Part shown: positions 9,155 through 19,900 of the stretch, in pieces
Layout: each line of letters opens with the position of its first letter
How positions within the stretch are numbered: the first letter of the stretch is position 1
NCBI GenBank assembly: GCA_000482145.1
Contig: AUXH01000001.1
Coordinates: 62,001 to 126,000 of the forward strand
Direction: 5' to 3'
Length of the DNA stretch: 64,000 nucleotides
Source of the DNA: Strigomonas culicis
Lineage: Eukaryota; Euglenozoa; Kinetoplastea; Trypanosomatida; Trypanosomatidae
The notes under the pieces: generated by a model
Database searches by the model: none
Told to the model about the DNA's origin: nothing
The model's input: only the letters and a program-made list of their open reading frames with translations
Position numbers and translations under genes: made by a program

Positions 9155-11065
9155 ATGTCCGGCTTCACCATCCGCCGCTTCGTGTTGCAGAACATTTCTG
9201 CCGTCGCGCTGCACTGCCCGCTGCCGACCGTCTCGCAGGCGGCCTTCGCAATTCTGTCCACCGGCCGGGCTGGTGCGCCGGCTGCCACCACCGCAGCGCA
9301 GCAGTCTTTCTTCTTCCGTCTGCTCGTGTCGGGCGGCAGCGGCCGCTCGCCCACGTCCTTCGGACTCGTCACAGGGGAAGAGATGGACTACATCCGTAAG
9401 CAGCGGGAGGCAGACGCGAAGGAGAGCCGCGTGGTTCTCTGCACGCGCCCGTCGCCCTCCCTCGTCCGCAGCGTCGCCGGCGGCGCCCTCAACGTCGCGC
9501 TCGGCATGCTGCTCTCCCCCATTGTGTTCCTCAGCATCTTTTTCGAGCGCATCCGCATGAACGGCCTGGTGGGTCTGGTGCTCACGGGCCCTCTGTACGG
9601 CCTCTGCTGGTCCTCCCTCTTCCTCACCACGGCCGTCTACGCGGGGCTGCAGCAGGTGGTGCTCGGCGCCTACTACGGCTGCGTGGGCCGCCCGCTCCAC
9701 TACTTGGTGAACCGCAGCTACCTCGCCGTGCTGCCGGCCGCGTCGTCGGCGGCGTGGCAGCCGGCGGCCCTCGCCCGCTACCGCGCCTCCTTCACCCGCG
9801 CGGTGCAGTGGGGCGTCCTCGCCTGCCGCTTCGAGACCGCGACCGCGCGACCCCACGCGCTGCTCGGCCTGTACGGCAGCACCACCGCGCTGCAGGAGCG
9901 CGGCATGCGGCGGCTGCGGCGCCGCGACCTGGAGAAGGCGCGCGAGACGGCGACGTACAAGGGGCGCCCGGGGGGACCCGCCGGGGAGGAGAACTACTAC
10001 CACCTGCTGGGGGTGGCGCCGTCCGCGACCGAAAAGCAGGTCAAGGAGGCGTACAACAAGTTGGTGCTGCGCGTGCACCCTGACCGGAACCCGAGCCCCA
10101 ACGCTGCGGATGAGTTCGACAAGCTGACACGTGCCTACCGCGTGCTTGTGAACCCCGCCAAACGCAAGAAGTACGACATTGGTGGGCAGAAGGGCGTGGA
10201 TGACCTCGGCGCCAAGAAGCGCGAGGGCGTCCGCGCGCTCTTCGGCGGTGAGCTCCTCCATCGCCTGATGGGGGACGTCTTCTACGGCAGCTTCTCACAG
10301 CGCGTGATCGACGGCTACGACCTCACCGGCGAGGAGATCGCGGTGCTGCGGCAGCGCACGCTCGAAACGTGTCGCGACACCCTCCTCCACGAGTACCTCT
10401 CCCGCTTCGAGGCCGCGCCGGTGGCGAACACGGCGACGCGCACGACGGCGGTGGTGTCCGCCTTCGACGGCTTCATGGCCGCGCAGCTGCGCAAGCTCGT
10501 CGCGACGGGCCTCGCGAAGGAGGTGCTGTACCTGACCGGACAGACCTACCTGCGCGCCATCGCGTACTTCGATGCGGAGTTCCAGGCCGCTGCGGGGGCG
10601 GGCCGCCCCGCGCTCGTGCGTCGCTCGCTCCCGTCGACGATGCAGGCGCGCGCGGTGCAGTACTTGACGGATATCCTTCCCCACCGCGTCGCACAGCAGC
10701 GCCGCAAGTGGGGGTTGCTGTGCACGGTGCGCAGCCACACCTTCAAGGAGCCGCACCCGATGGTCGACCTGGCGTGGCACACGTCCGCGGCCGACATTGA
10801 GCGCACCGCGTGGTGGGTCGCCTTCTCTGTCCTCTACGATGACGCGCTTCTCCTGCCACCGTTGGAGGGCAGCACGCTCGACCTCCGCACGCCGCAGGCC
10901 GTCGCGGCGGAGGTCCAGCGCCGCCGGGACGGGCTCGAGCACCTCGCGCACCTTTTCGTGCGGCACGGGCAGCCGTACAGGCAGGCGAGCAAGGCGACTG
11001 TGGATCAGCTCATGGACTCTCTCCGGGACTATCAGCAGCAGCAGCAGCGCGCCAAGGGAGAGTAG
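9155..11065 (+). CDS. Mitochondrial-type J-protein with membrane segments and DnaJ-X-like C-terminus
   Basis: The 636-residue protein has an N-terminus rich in Arg, Ser and hydrophobics with no acidic residue for 70 positions, as in a mitochondrial presequence. Two hydrophobic segments lie at about 108-130 and 138-175. The J domain runs about 279-342 with the HPD motif at 308-310, which stimulates the ATPase of an Hsp70 partner. It is followed by the linker IGGQKGVDDLG. The remaining 290 residues, starting at the ALFGGELLHRLMGDVFYG stretch, resemble the DnaJ-X domain. There is no Gly/Phe region and no CXXCXGXG zinc repeat, so this is a class III J-protein. A paralogue of the same layout lies at 35381. 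It probably recruits a mitochondrial Hsp70 at a membrane (inference). Confidence 0.85.
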   Translation: MSGFTIRRFVLQNISAVALHCPLPTVSQAAFAILSTGRAGAPAATTAAQQSFFFRLLVSGGSGRSPTSFGLVTGEEMDYIRKQREADAKESRVVLCTRPSPSLVRSVAGGALNVALGMLLSPIVFLSIFFERIRMNGLVGLVLTGPLYGLCWSSLFLTTAVYAGLQQVVLGAYYGCVGRPLHYLVNRSYLAVLPAASSAAWQPAALARYRASFTRAVQWGVLACRFETATARPHALLGLYGSTTALQERGMRRLRRRDLEKARETATYKGRPGGPAGEENYYHLLGVAPSATEKQVKEAYNKLVLRVHPDRNPSPNAADEFDKLTRAYRVLVNPAKRKKYDIGGQKGVDDLGAKKREGVRALFGGELLHRLMGDVFYGSFSQRVIDGYDLTGEEIAVLRQRTLETCRDTLLHEYLSRFEAAPVANTATRTTAVVSAFDGFMAAQLRKLVATGLAKEVLYLTGQTYLRAIAYFDAEFQAAAGAGRPALVRRSLPSTMQARAVQYLTDILPHRVAQQRRKWGLLCTVRSHTFKEPHPMVDLAWHTSAADIERTAWWVAFSVLYDDALLLPPLEGSTLDLRTPQAVAAEVQRRRDGLEHLAHLFVRHGQPYRQASKATVDQLMDSLRDYQQQQQRAKGE

Positions 11066-11489
11066 GCCCATGACGCGTGATGGTAAACCATTGCAAAAGA
11101 CCCTTCTTCTTTTTTGTTGTTGTTGTTGTGGTTCTTTAGTCGTCATTTTCAGGATCAGTCCTTCATTCACAGAAGTCTAACTAGTTACGCTTTTCTTTTC
11201 CTTTTAATAACATACTTGTATACATATTAACTCTAAAAAAATGAAAGAAATACAAAGGATGTGCGTCGCACACGCGTACCACACATCCACCATAAGCACA
11301 AAAAAAAAATGAAATAGAACCAGAAAAAAATAAGTGTTGCATCTGTGCTCATGGATTCTTGTGAATGCACTTTTTTTTTTACCCTTCTCTTTTTATTATG
11401 CTTCGCAGTTCCATTAAATAGAGGGGCGAAAAAGGGGGTAAACAATTAATACATACATACATATATAAATACATCTATAAAAGAGAAAG
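11066..11489. other. Spacer with splice-acceptor region of DNAAF1
   Basis: No gene. The tract at about 11371-11396 is followed by TTCGCAG with AG at 11407-11408. There is no ATG between that AG and 11490. Confidence 0.6.
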
Positions 11490-13523
11490 ATGCAAGTCCC
11501 TATTGAAGAGAGCAGCACGAACGACGCGACTTCCTCCCGCCACTCCACGACCAACACCTCCTTCTCGCAGAACGAGGCAGGCAACGTCGGCAACGATGGG
11601 CCCCGCACCGGCGATCAGCCCAAGCTGAACGTGCTGACGACGGATGGCATTATTAAGGAGTGCATCAAGCAGGGCTTCTACCGCAACCCCATCTGCAACG
11701 AAAAGTTGTATTTGCATAACAAGAGCTACGACGTCGTCGCGCCGACCGCCTTTGATCTCTACACGGATGTGAAGGTGCTGTGGCTGGAGGGAAATGCGTT
11801 GCGCACACTGCCTATCGGCGGGACGTTTATACAGACCCGGCCGCCAAAGAACAAGTACGCCTACTTGGATGAGGAGGAGGAGGAAGAGGAGGAAAAGACA
11901 GACTTGCAGGCACACGTGGACCCCATGCAGGACCTCACCAACGCCACCGCGGAAGACAATGAGACCACCACCCCGCCCGCCACGGATAGCGCGGCCAAGG
12001 AGCGCCTCCTGGCGAAGAAGGTGGAGCAGGAGCGCAGGCAGAAAATCGCCGTGAGGGCCATCAAAAAGGAGCTTGCTGTCGCCGCCGCCCTGCTGCCAGA
12101 GCCGCATGAGATTGTGGACGACACACAGAAGGACGCGTTCAGCTCCCTGTACCCCACCGTCCGCCAGCTGTACCTCCACAACAACCTGTTCCGCGCGATG
12201 CCAGACCTCCACCGCTTCCAGCTGCTCGACTCGGTGCACCTCGGCAACAACTTCTTCTCCGCCATCGTGCCCTTCTGCCCCTTCTGGGATCAGAAAATGG
12301 AGGCCGTCGTCGCGCAGCTCCAAAAAGAAGATGACACGGCTACGGGTGAGGCACTCGCGGCCGAGACGCGGAAGACGGTGATGGAGAGCCTCCTCCAGCA
12401 CCTGCTCGTCCCGCCGCCGCTCCCCACCGCCACGGACGTGACGGTGCAGCCCGGCGGCGGCGACCCCGCCGCCACGACACTGGTGCTCGCGACGGACGCC
12501 GCGGAGAAGCAGCGGGAGGCACTGCTGCAGCTGTATAAGAAGCTGACGGAGCGCTGCTACACACTCTGCGAGCACACCCCCATCGCGGTGGAGGAGGGCA
12601 CCGGCGCGATCCCGGCGGCCATCCCGACTGCGCAGCGCTGCCCTTGCTCCACGCTGCGGACGCTGAATCTCTCCAACAACCGCCTCAGTGAGTTCACGGA
12701 CGTGCTGCCGCTGCTGGCCTACCACGCCATCACGACCCTCGACCTCAGCAACAACCAGCTCCACGACGGCGAGGGGCTGCTGCTCGTGCTGGAGAAGCTG
12801 CCGCGGCTGCTGTCCCTGCGGCTGCAGGGCAACCCTCTCACGCGCACACTGCGCCGCTACCGCCAGCGCATCCTTAGCCACTGCAAGCGACTCGTTTACT
12901 TAGACGACCGGCCGGTGTTCGAGGAGGAGCGACGGCTCGTGACCGCCTGGGCCAAAGGCGGCGACGCCGCCGTCAACAAGGAGCGCGCGTGCATCAAGGC
13001 AGAGAACGAGGCGAAGCAGCAGAAGCGGCTCGACGACTTTCGCGCGCTGCTCGCGAACGCCCGCAACGCGGCCGCGGACGGCCCGGGCAGCCCCCACAGC
13101 AGCAGCGGCGACGCCTATATCGCCGCGGTGACCACCGACGCGGCGCTGGCGGCGGCGGGAGCCGGTGCCGGCGCGGTGGTCTACGAGAACCAATACCACA
13201 TTCAGAACGCGAACCAAAATGAGCGGCGGCCGTCGAACAACGAAGACGCGGATGACTCGCCGACCAGCGACGATGAGGAAGACGACGAAGACGCAAGCAG
13301 CGAGACGGCGCCGCACACGACGCCGGCCGCAACCGCAGATGCGAGGATGGCGCTCGTCGGGGAGGAGGCGGCGGTGGAGACGAACAAGGCACCCAACCGT
13401 GTGGCGTACAGAGAGCGCGTGCTTTCCTCCAATCGCGCGACGGCTCCGATCACAACAGCGGTCCGTCCCGATGATGATGTGGATGATGGAGAGGAGGATG
13501 ATATATACATCCCTTCTTCATAG
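11490..13523 (+). CDS. DNAAF1: Axonemal dynein assembly factor 1 (leucine-rich repeat protein, LRRC50/ODA7)
   Basis: The 677-residue protein matches DNAAF1 over its leucine-rich repeats and cap. The N-terminal block reads IIKECIKQGFYRNP then EKLYLHNKSYDVV. Repeats include VKVLWLEGNALRTL, VRQLYLHNNLFRAMP, LDSVHLGNNFFSAI, LRTLNLSNNRLSEF, ITTLDLSNNQLHDG and LLSLRLQGNPLTR. The diagnostic cap is VYLDDRPVFEEER followed by AWAKGGDAA, nearly as in animals. DNAAF1 acts in the cytoplasm to pre-assemble outer-arm dynein for flagella. A long insert (about residues 110-215, with a run of Glu and a charged helix) separates the first and second repeats, and another lies at about 265-385. The C-terminal 170 residues are acidic and disordered. 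It shows that the organism builds a motile flagellum. Confidence 0.92.
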   Translation: MQVPIEESSTNDATSSRHSTTNTSFSQNEAGNVGNDGPRTGDQPKLNVLTTDGIIKECIKQGFYRNPICNEKLYLHNKSYDVVAPTAFDLYTDVKVLWLEGNALRTLPIGGTFIQTRPPKNKYAYLDEEEEEEEEKTDLQAHVDPMQDLTNATAEDNETTTPPATDSAAKERLLAKKVEQERRQKIAVRAIKKELAVAAALLPEPHEIVDDTQKDAFSSLYPTVRQLYLHNNLFRAMPDLHRFQLLDSVHLGNNFFSAIVPFCPFWDQKMEAVVAQLQKEDDTATGEALAAETRKTVMESLLQHLLVPPPLPTATDVTVQPGGGDPAATTLVLATDAAEKQREALLQLYKKLTERCYTLCEHTPIAVEEGTGAIPAAIPTAQRCPCSTLRTLNLSNNRLSEFTDVLPLLAYHAITTLDLSNNQLHDGEGLLLVLEKLPRLLSLRLQGNPLTRTLRRYRQRILSHCKRLVYLDDRPVFEEERRLVTAWAKGGDAAVNKERACIKAENEAKQQKRLDDFRALLANARNAAADGPGSPHSSSGDAYIAAVTTDAALAAAGAGAGAVVYENQYHIQNANQNERRPSNNEDADDSPTSDDEEDDEDASSETAPHTTPAATADARMALVGEEAAVETNKAPNRVAYRERVLSSNRATAPITTAVRPDDDVDDGEEDDIYIPSS

Positions 13524-13930
13524 TGACTTTTTCTTTTGAATCTATATTATTACGATTAGATTTTCATGCGTGTCATTATTAACAACAGGTATTATTATCA
13601 TGACTATAACTGTTATTTATTAGATGTAAAATTATTTTTCATTTTCTGTTGTGGGTGCGCGTTTCATAGATATTATATTTTAAAGCACCGAAAGACAATA
13701 ATATTAAAAAATATCATTTTTCAATCCGTGTAAATAGCATTCAGCAAGTATGTAGAACAAGATAGCCCTGTAAAAAAAAAAAAGCTCAAAATAATTCTTT
13801 CTCATTCCTTTTCATCCACATCCTATTAGATAGCAGAAAAACAAGATACATTTTTTTTTCTTTAGTCTTCTAATAACATAGATCACAGTAATCGAATAAC
13901 AGTTAACTATATAAATCCACACATAGATCC
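13524..13930. other. Spacer before the multi-BRCT gene
   Basis: Very AT-rich, with no gene. A T-run at 13851-13859 followed by CTTTAG (AG at 13864-13865) is the likely acceptor. No ATG lies between it and 13931. Confidence 0.55.
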
Positions 13931-16900
13931 ATGTCCAGATCACCCGGCCGTAGACCCCACGCGGACAGGCCACCCCTCACACGAATAGAGAATGGAGAAG
14001 CGATGCCGCAGCAGGATCAACGCCTGGCGCATTGCCGGATTACCTTCACGGGCTTCGACGACGACGAGGGGGATGGTGCCGCGCGTGAGTCCAGCGCGAG
14101 CCGCTGCCCCAGTGCGTCCGCGCCGCTGCGGCTGCAGGACTACATCGACATGGCGACGGCGTGGGGCGCGCAGATAGACGGCCAGCTGTCGAACCGCACC
14201 CACATCGTCGTCGCCCAGCGCGGCCTCACAAAGAAGCGCGTCGTGGCGGAGAAGCATCATGTGGTTGTCGTGCTGCCGCAGTGGCTTGAGTGCGGTGGCC
14301 AGCTACACCCGCCGGCGGCCGCCGTCGAGGACGCCAACCGACGCGCGCGGCCGCAGATGGATAAGGCCTACCTTGCCCAGTTCCACGTCCCGTATCTCTT
14401 CCACTATAACTTCTGCGCGACGCAGCTTCACTCGCGCGAGGAGGAGTTGGCGCTCCAGCGCATCCTCGCCCACCATGGCGGCACGCTACGCCCGAGTCTT
14501 GGCATCCACATCGACGCGCTGCTGCTGAACAGCGACATGCATCGCGGGCTGACGACGCAGTGGCTGCCCAAGGTGGCGAAGCACGTGAAAGCGATCGAGG
14601 AGCGGTGTGAGCTGCGCCTGGCGGACTGCCTACAGGCAGAGGGAAGTAACGAGGAAGAGGGCGGAGAGGACATATCCTTCCCCGACGTGGCGGCGCGTGT
14701 GCTAGCTGAAGTGGCGTCCAGCAGGAAAGAAGTCCACGCTGGTTGGCATGAGCTCATCGCACTCTTGCGGAGCATGTACCGCAACAGCGGCCACGACAAG
14801 AGTGCCGAGGAAGTGCACGGCGTGGAGGAAGGAAAACAAGGCGCGAAGGAGCACACGGTTGTAACGAATCCAACAAGTGTGGCTGCCTCGGATGACTTTG
14901 TGCCTTCCAACAAACTCCGCTTTGCGTTGGTGAACGATATCCCTGTTGTAGACTACGCCAAGCTCTTCTCGCTCTTGCAGCTCCAGAGCAACCCCAGCGT
15001 GGCCACCCCTGCGGCACCGCCCATGGCATGGGATGCGATCACGGAGTACATCCGCGTGTCATGCCCCGCGGAGATACATCTGCTGTTGCACCTGGAGCTC
15101 TTGTGGCCGCACGACAACAAGGCAGCGAACCAAACAGACGCCAGGGATGTCGTCGTCGTGGGGGACGACGAGGAAGAGGCAGAACAACAGAAGGAAAAGG
15201 GGGCGCTGAAGGATGATGCGCCGCACCAGTACTACGACAGCTTCTACTCCAGTGCCAGTGAGGAGGCGGAGGAGACGGACAGCGTCGCCTCTTCATACCA
15301 AGAGGAGCTGCGTCTGTTCGGCACCGTGCAGGGGGCCGATCACTTGACGCTGACACTTCACGACACGGACACGGTGCCGGCCCCCGACCACCTGAGTCTG
15401 TCGTACAACCCCCCTCCCGCCACGGACGGCGACTACATGACACTGCCCTGTCCGCCTCCCAGCGCGCCACAGCCGCCGCCGCAGCACGGCCGGCTGACGG
15501 ACCGTACGGGGCCTGCGCCGGGAGCCCCGCTCAAGGAGGCGCTGTCGTACTACTACGCGCATCCGTCGCGCGGACAGGGCGGCGGTCAGGGGATGAGTGT
15601 GACGGCAGGCCACGAGGCAGTGGATGGAAAGGGCGTGCCTGGATCGGCATCACGCCAGCGGCGGGCGGGGGGTGCCGCCGCGGAAGAAAAGATGCTGTGT
15701 GCGGTGGCGACAGCGACGACAGTCAACCCAACGCCCGAGGTGGTGCGCTACTTGGATCACCCAACGCTCTCCCTCTTCTACACCATGCAGCGCCCGCCGT
15801 TTCTCCGTGTGTACCTGCACGGCTGCACGGCCGCGGAAGAAAAGGAGGCCCACCTCCTTTGTCTCCAAAACCGTTTTTTCTGCCTCCCAAAGGTCACGGA
15901 CGGCACGGACCTCGTACTTCTAGGCAGCAACGTGCTCAAGCGCAAGATCTACTACTACAAGCATGGGCACAGGGGTGGTGCAGAAATGGAGGAAGGGGGG
16001 GAGACGGGGAAGTTGCGTGTGCGTGCGACGAAGGACACGACCACGAAAGGAAGAGACGCGCTGCGAGGGCACAAGGGTGATGCTTACACCACGTTCTTTG
16101 AATGCACAGACACTGATTTTGTCCAACAGTGTGCGCAGATGTACGGGCTGCTGCTGCACCGCAGCATGGCGCCGCTGAGCTGGCTACGGCACTGCTTCGA
16201 AGCCTTCCAGCACGTCACGGCGGAGGTGCGGGAGCGCATGGCGGCGCGCCGCGGCGAACCGAAAGCAACAAAAAGTCATTGCTCTCCGAGTGAGGAAGAG
16301 CAGCATCCCCACGGCAACGTGTGGCGCGCCAGCGGCGGCACCGTGCCTGAGGAGACGTTTCGGGCCCCCTCCTATCTCCTGGACGCGCCGCCGCCGAAGG
16401 ACGACGTCGCGATGACACGGCCGCCATCGCCGGAGCGCGCGGCGGACGACGACGAGACGCACCTGTTCCTAGCCCCGCCGCTGTACACGTACATCGCCGA
16501 CGCGATCGGCCGATGGCACACGGAGAAGGGGGAGGAAGAGGGGGAGGAGGAAAGGCCAAAGAAGACAAGCCTCGCGACCGCATCCGCGAGCGTGGACGCG
16601 GTGTGGGAGGAGGCCGGCGCGGAGCTGCGCCAGCGCGTCCGGCAGATCCCTCCCATCGGGAAGGGGAAGTACTACATCTCCCTCAAGCGCACGGACGTGG
16701 CCAGGGAAGAAAACTACGGGCGTCACCCACTCGAGGGGGATGGGAAGCAGAAGGGAGGCGAAGGGGCCGACTCCGAGAAGCGCAGCGGTGCGGCGCCGAC
16801 GGCCCATAAAAAGGAGACCCCCCCTCCCGCGCCGCCGAGCGCCCCCGCCGCTGTGCGCCACGCGCCCCGCACCGCCGCCGCGGCGGCGGAGGGGAAGGAA

Positions 16901-19900
16901 ACGAAGGCTGCCGGTGCAGCCGCCGCGCCGGTGGAGACAGAGGAGGGGCGCGACCAGCGCGAGCGAGCGGAGGCCAAAGCGCGGCTCGATATGATGCTGA
17001 CCGGACTTGTGTGCCCACCCGATGCGGCCGCCTACGCCACGTCGGAGTGGTCGTCGTCCCTCCGCACCATCTTCCGCGGCGTGCAGTTCTGCTTCCTCGA
17101 CAGTGACTTCGACCGCGTCGACCTGGGGGTCGTCCGCGGCCTCATCCACGTCGGTGGCGGCACGCACCAGAAGAAGAGCGCGGACGAGTGGCGGTCGCTG
17201 CTGCTCTCCACCTCGGCGGTTGGCAACAACACCAACAAGACGCAGCAGAAGGATAGCTACGCGACGGCGCTGCGGCGCAATGCGCTCTACGGCAAGCGGC
17301 GAATCAAGTGGCTGCAGAGCTACCGCGTGCGCGAGCCGGAGCTGATGCTGCACCTCCACCACAGCGCCCCGTGTCCGAGCGGTGGGGGCCCCACCGACCG
17401 GGTAAAGGTGGAGGAGGGCGACGCGGATGCCGCCCACAGCACCGCGCGCGTCCTGTGTGACGGCTATCGGCAGCTCTCCGCCGTGTACGACGCGCAGCGG
17501 GCCAAGGGCCCGTGGCAGCCCCACGGCGGCTTCCTCACCGCCGTGGTGGGCGCCACGCCGGCGGAGAGCGACGCAGGGCTCTGCACCGAGGCGGACAGCC
17601 TGACACTGCACACGTCGCGGTGGCTGCACGATATCGGCAGCGCGTGTGCGAGTCAGACAATGCGCGGGGCCGAGAAGCGCGAGGCGGTGAGGGGGGAGGA
17701 CGGGGAGGAGAAGGGCGGCCGGGCAGCGGATGTGCAGTGCTACCACGCGCTCGCCAAGTTGGCCATCGAGTGCGAGCAGGCGCCTTACTTCTACCTCACT
17801 TCGCACTACTTTGAGAAGCCTCCACAGAAGGCGGCAGCCGCCGCGAATGCCAGCGGAGGCCATAAAGCGTCGCGTAGTCCGCCTTCCGTGCTGCACTACC
17901 TGACGACGGTGACAAGCGATTACCTTATTTGCTGTCTGGCCGCACGACGGATGCTGAACCCAAAAGGTCTTTTTATTTTCTACCGCGAACTGATGAATCG
18001 CACCGATGCCATCTTGTCGATCCGCCAGAAACAGCAGCAGCAGAGCGCCACAACAAGTAACAGCAGTGGTGCGGCGACGATTGTTATCATGCCGGCGGTA
18101 TCCAAGTGGATCTTAGAAAAGCGCTATCTCAAGCCGCGGGCCCTCGGGGTTTGCGTCCACTTCATGTGGCGGCTGCCCGCCGCGCTCACGCGGTGGGAGA
18201 CCCTCCCCGCCGACAGCGACGGCGGCGCACACGACCGGAAGCTCGAGCAGCAGGCCGTGGCGGCGGCGCCGACCGACGCGGCGATGCCTCTGCTGCGCGC
18301 GCTGCACTACGGCCTGCGCCGCGCGGTGGTCGCGCTCGGCGGCACCGTCGTCGACGGCTACGATAGGGATGCCCTCACGCACGTGCTGCTGGTCGACGTC
18401 GCCGCGCTCTGGGCGATGCCTTTCACCTTGATCGGTCCGCTGCCGCCCGTCGCCACACGGCAGCCACCGCCAGACGCCGCGGCGCCGTGTGGCGGCCGGC
18501 GCTCCCTTCTCGACAACGACGAAAACGCGAACTGGATGCCGGAGGGCGGTGGCGAGGGGGGGTCGGGAGAGCCACCCCAGCCCGCGCCGCGCGGCGCGGC
18601 CGCCGCCAGCTACTACTACCCCGCGCCGGAGCTGCTGGATGCGCTGGCGCACCGCGCGGAGGGGGGCGGTGCGGCCCCACGAAAGGGCGCGCGCCGCGGC
18701 GACGACGCCAAAAACGCGATTTCACTCGTCGGCATGAACTGGCTGGAGGCCTCCACCCACTTCGGGTACTTTGTGGATGAGAACCTCAGCTACTTCTCCA
18801 CGAGGCGGGCGCACGGGGGGAAGAAAACAGGCGTCGACTTTTCCTTCCACTTCCACCCCGCGCTCGACCTGGCGGCGGTGCGCGGGTCCATACGAGCGGC
18901 GGAGGCGGCGGCGGCACCGCCGCCGGGCCGGGCGCGCTCCGCCTCGTCGGCGCGTCTCACGCCACTCGTGCCGCCGCATGGCACACCGGCGCCGGCCGAC
19001 CCGATGACGCCGACCGCCTCCAGCTCCCTCCAGCTCGCGCGGCGTTTGACGCCGCGCACGCCGCCGCTGGAGGCGGCGCCCGTGGCGGTGCTGCACACGC
19101 CGGTGCGGGGCAGCGCGCCACCGTCCCAGGGGGCCTTCCGGTTCCACACGCCCGGCTCCACCCCGGTGCCGCGCCTCCTCCGCGGCGGCCTGGGCGGCGG
19201 CGCCACGCTACGCGCCGCCTCGCAGGCGGCCTCGGCTGCGACGCCGGTGGCCGAGCGGCAGCGGACGCCGACCAAGTCGATGCTCTCCGCGCTCTTCCAG
19301 AGCTCGAAGCTGTCCAAGGGCTCGCCGCACCGCCCGTCGCTGCCGCTGCCGCCCCCCATCCTCCTGCCGTCGCCCCGCGGCGCGCAAGAAGCAGGGGAGG
19401 AAGAGCAGGCCCTGTCGGGGGACGACGACGCCACCATCATGCACCACCGCTTTATCAGCCGCCTGCCCGACAGGGAAGCCCACCACCGCCACCGTCACCG
19501 GCAGGGCTCCGCGGAGCACTCCAACCACTCGAGCTCCTCCCTGTTCTTGCAGTCTGGCGTCGTGTGCACGCCGCCGGCCAGCCCACCGCGGCCGCGGCAC
19601 GGCGAGGGGACGGCAATGCACGGGTGTAGGCGTGAAGCACCCGCGGCGGAGGAGGGGGGAGACGGGGCGCCCGCACGGAAGCAATCGCGCAGCGAGGACG
19701 CCCACACGGGGGTGGCGGATTCCTGCCCCGAGCGCGGGGCCCTGACGGCGCAGGCGGACAGCTTGGAGATGGGGTGGCAACGGCCGCCACAGCCCACAAG
19801 CGGTGGCAGCGAAGGCGGCGCGGGTGCTCCTCCGGCCGTGCCGACGCGCGCGGTCGCGGCGAGCTCCCGGTGGAACCCTTACCGCCACGAGCCTACCGGC

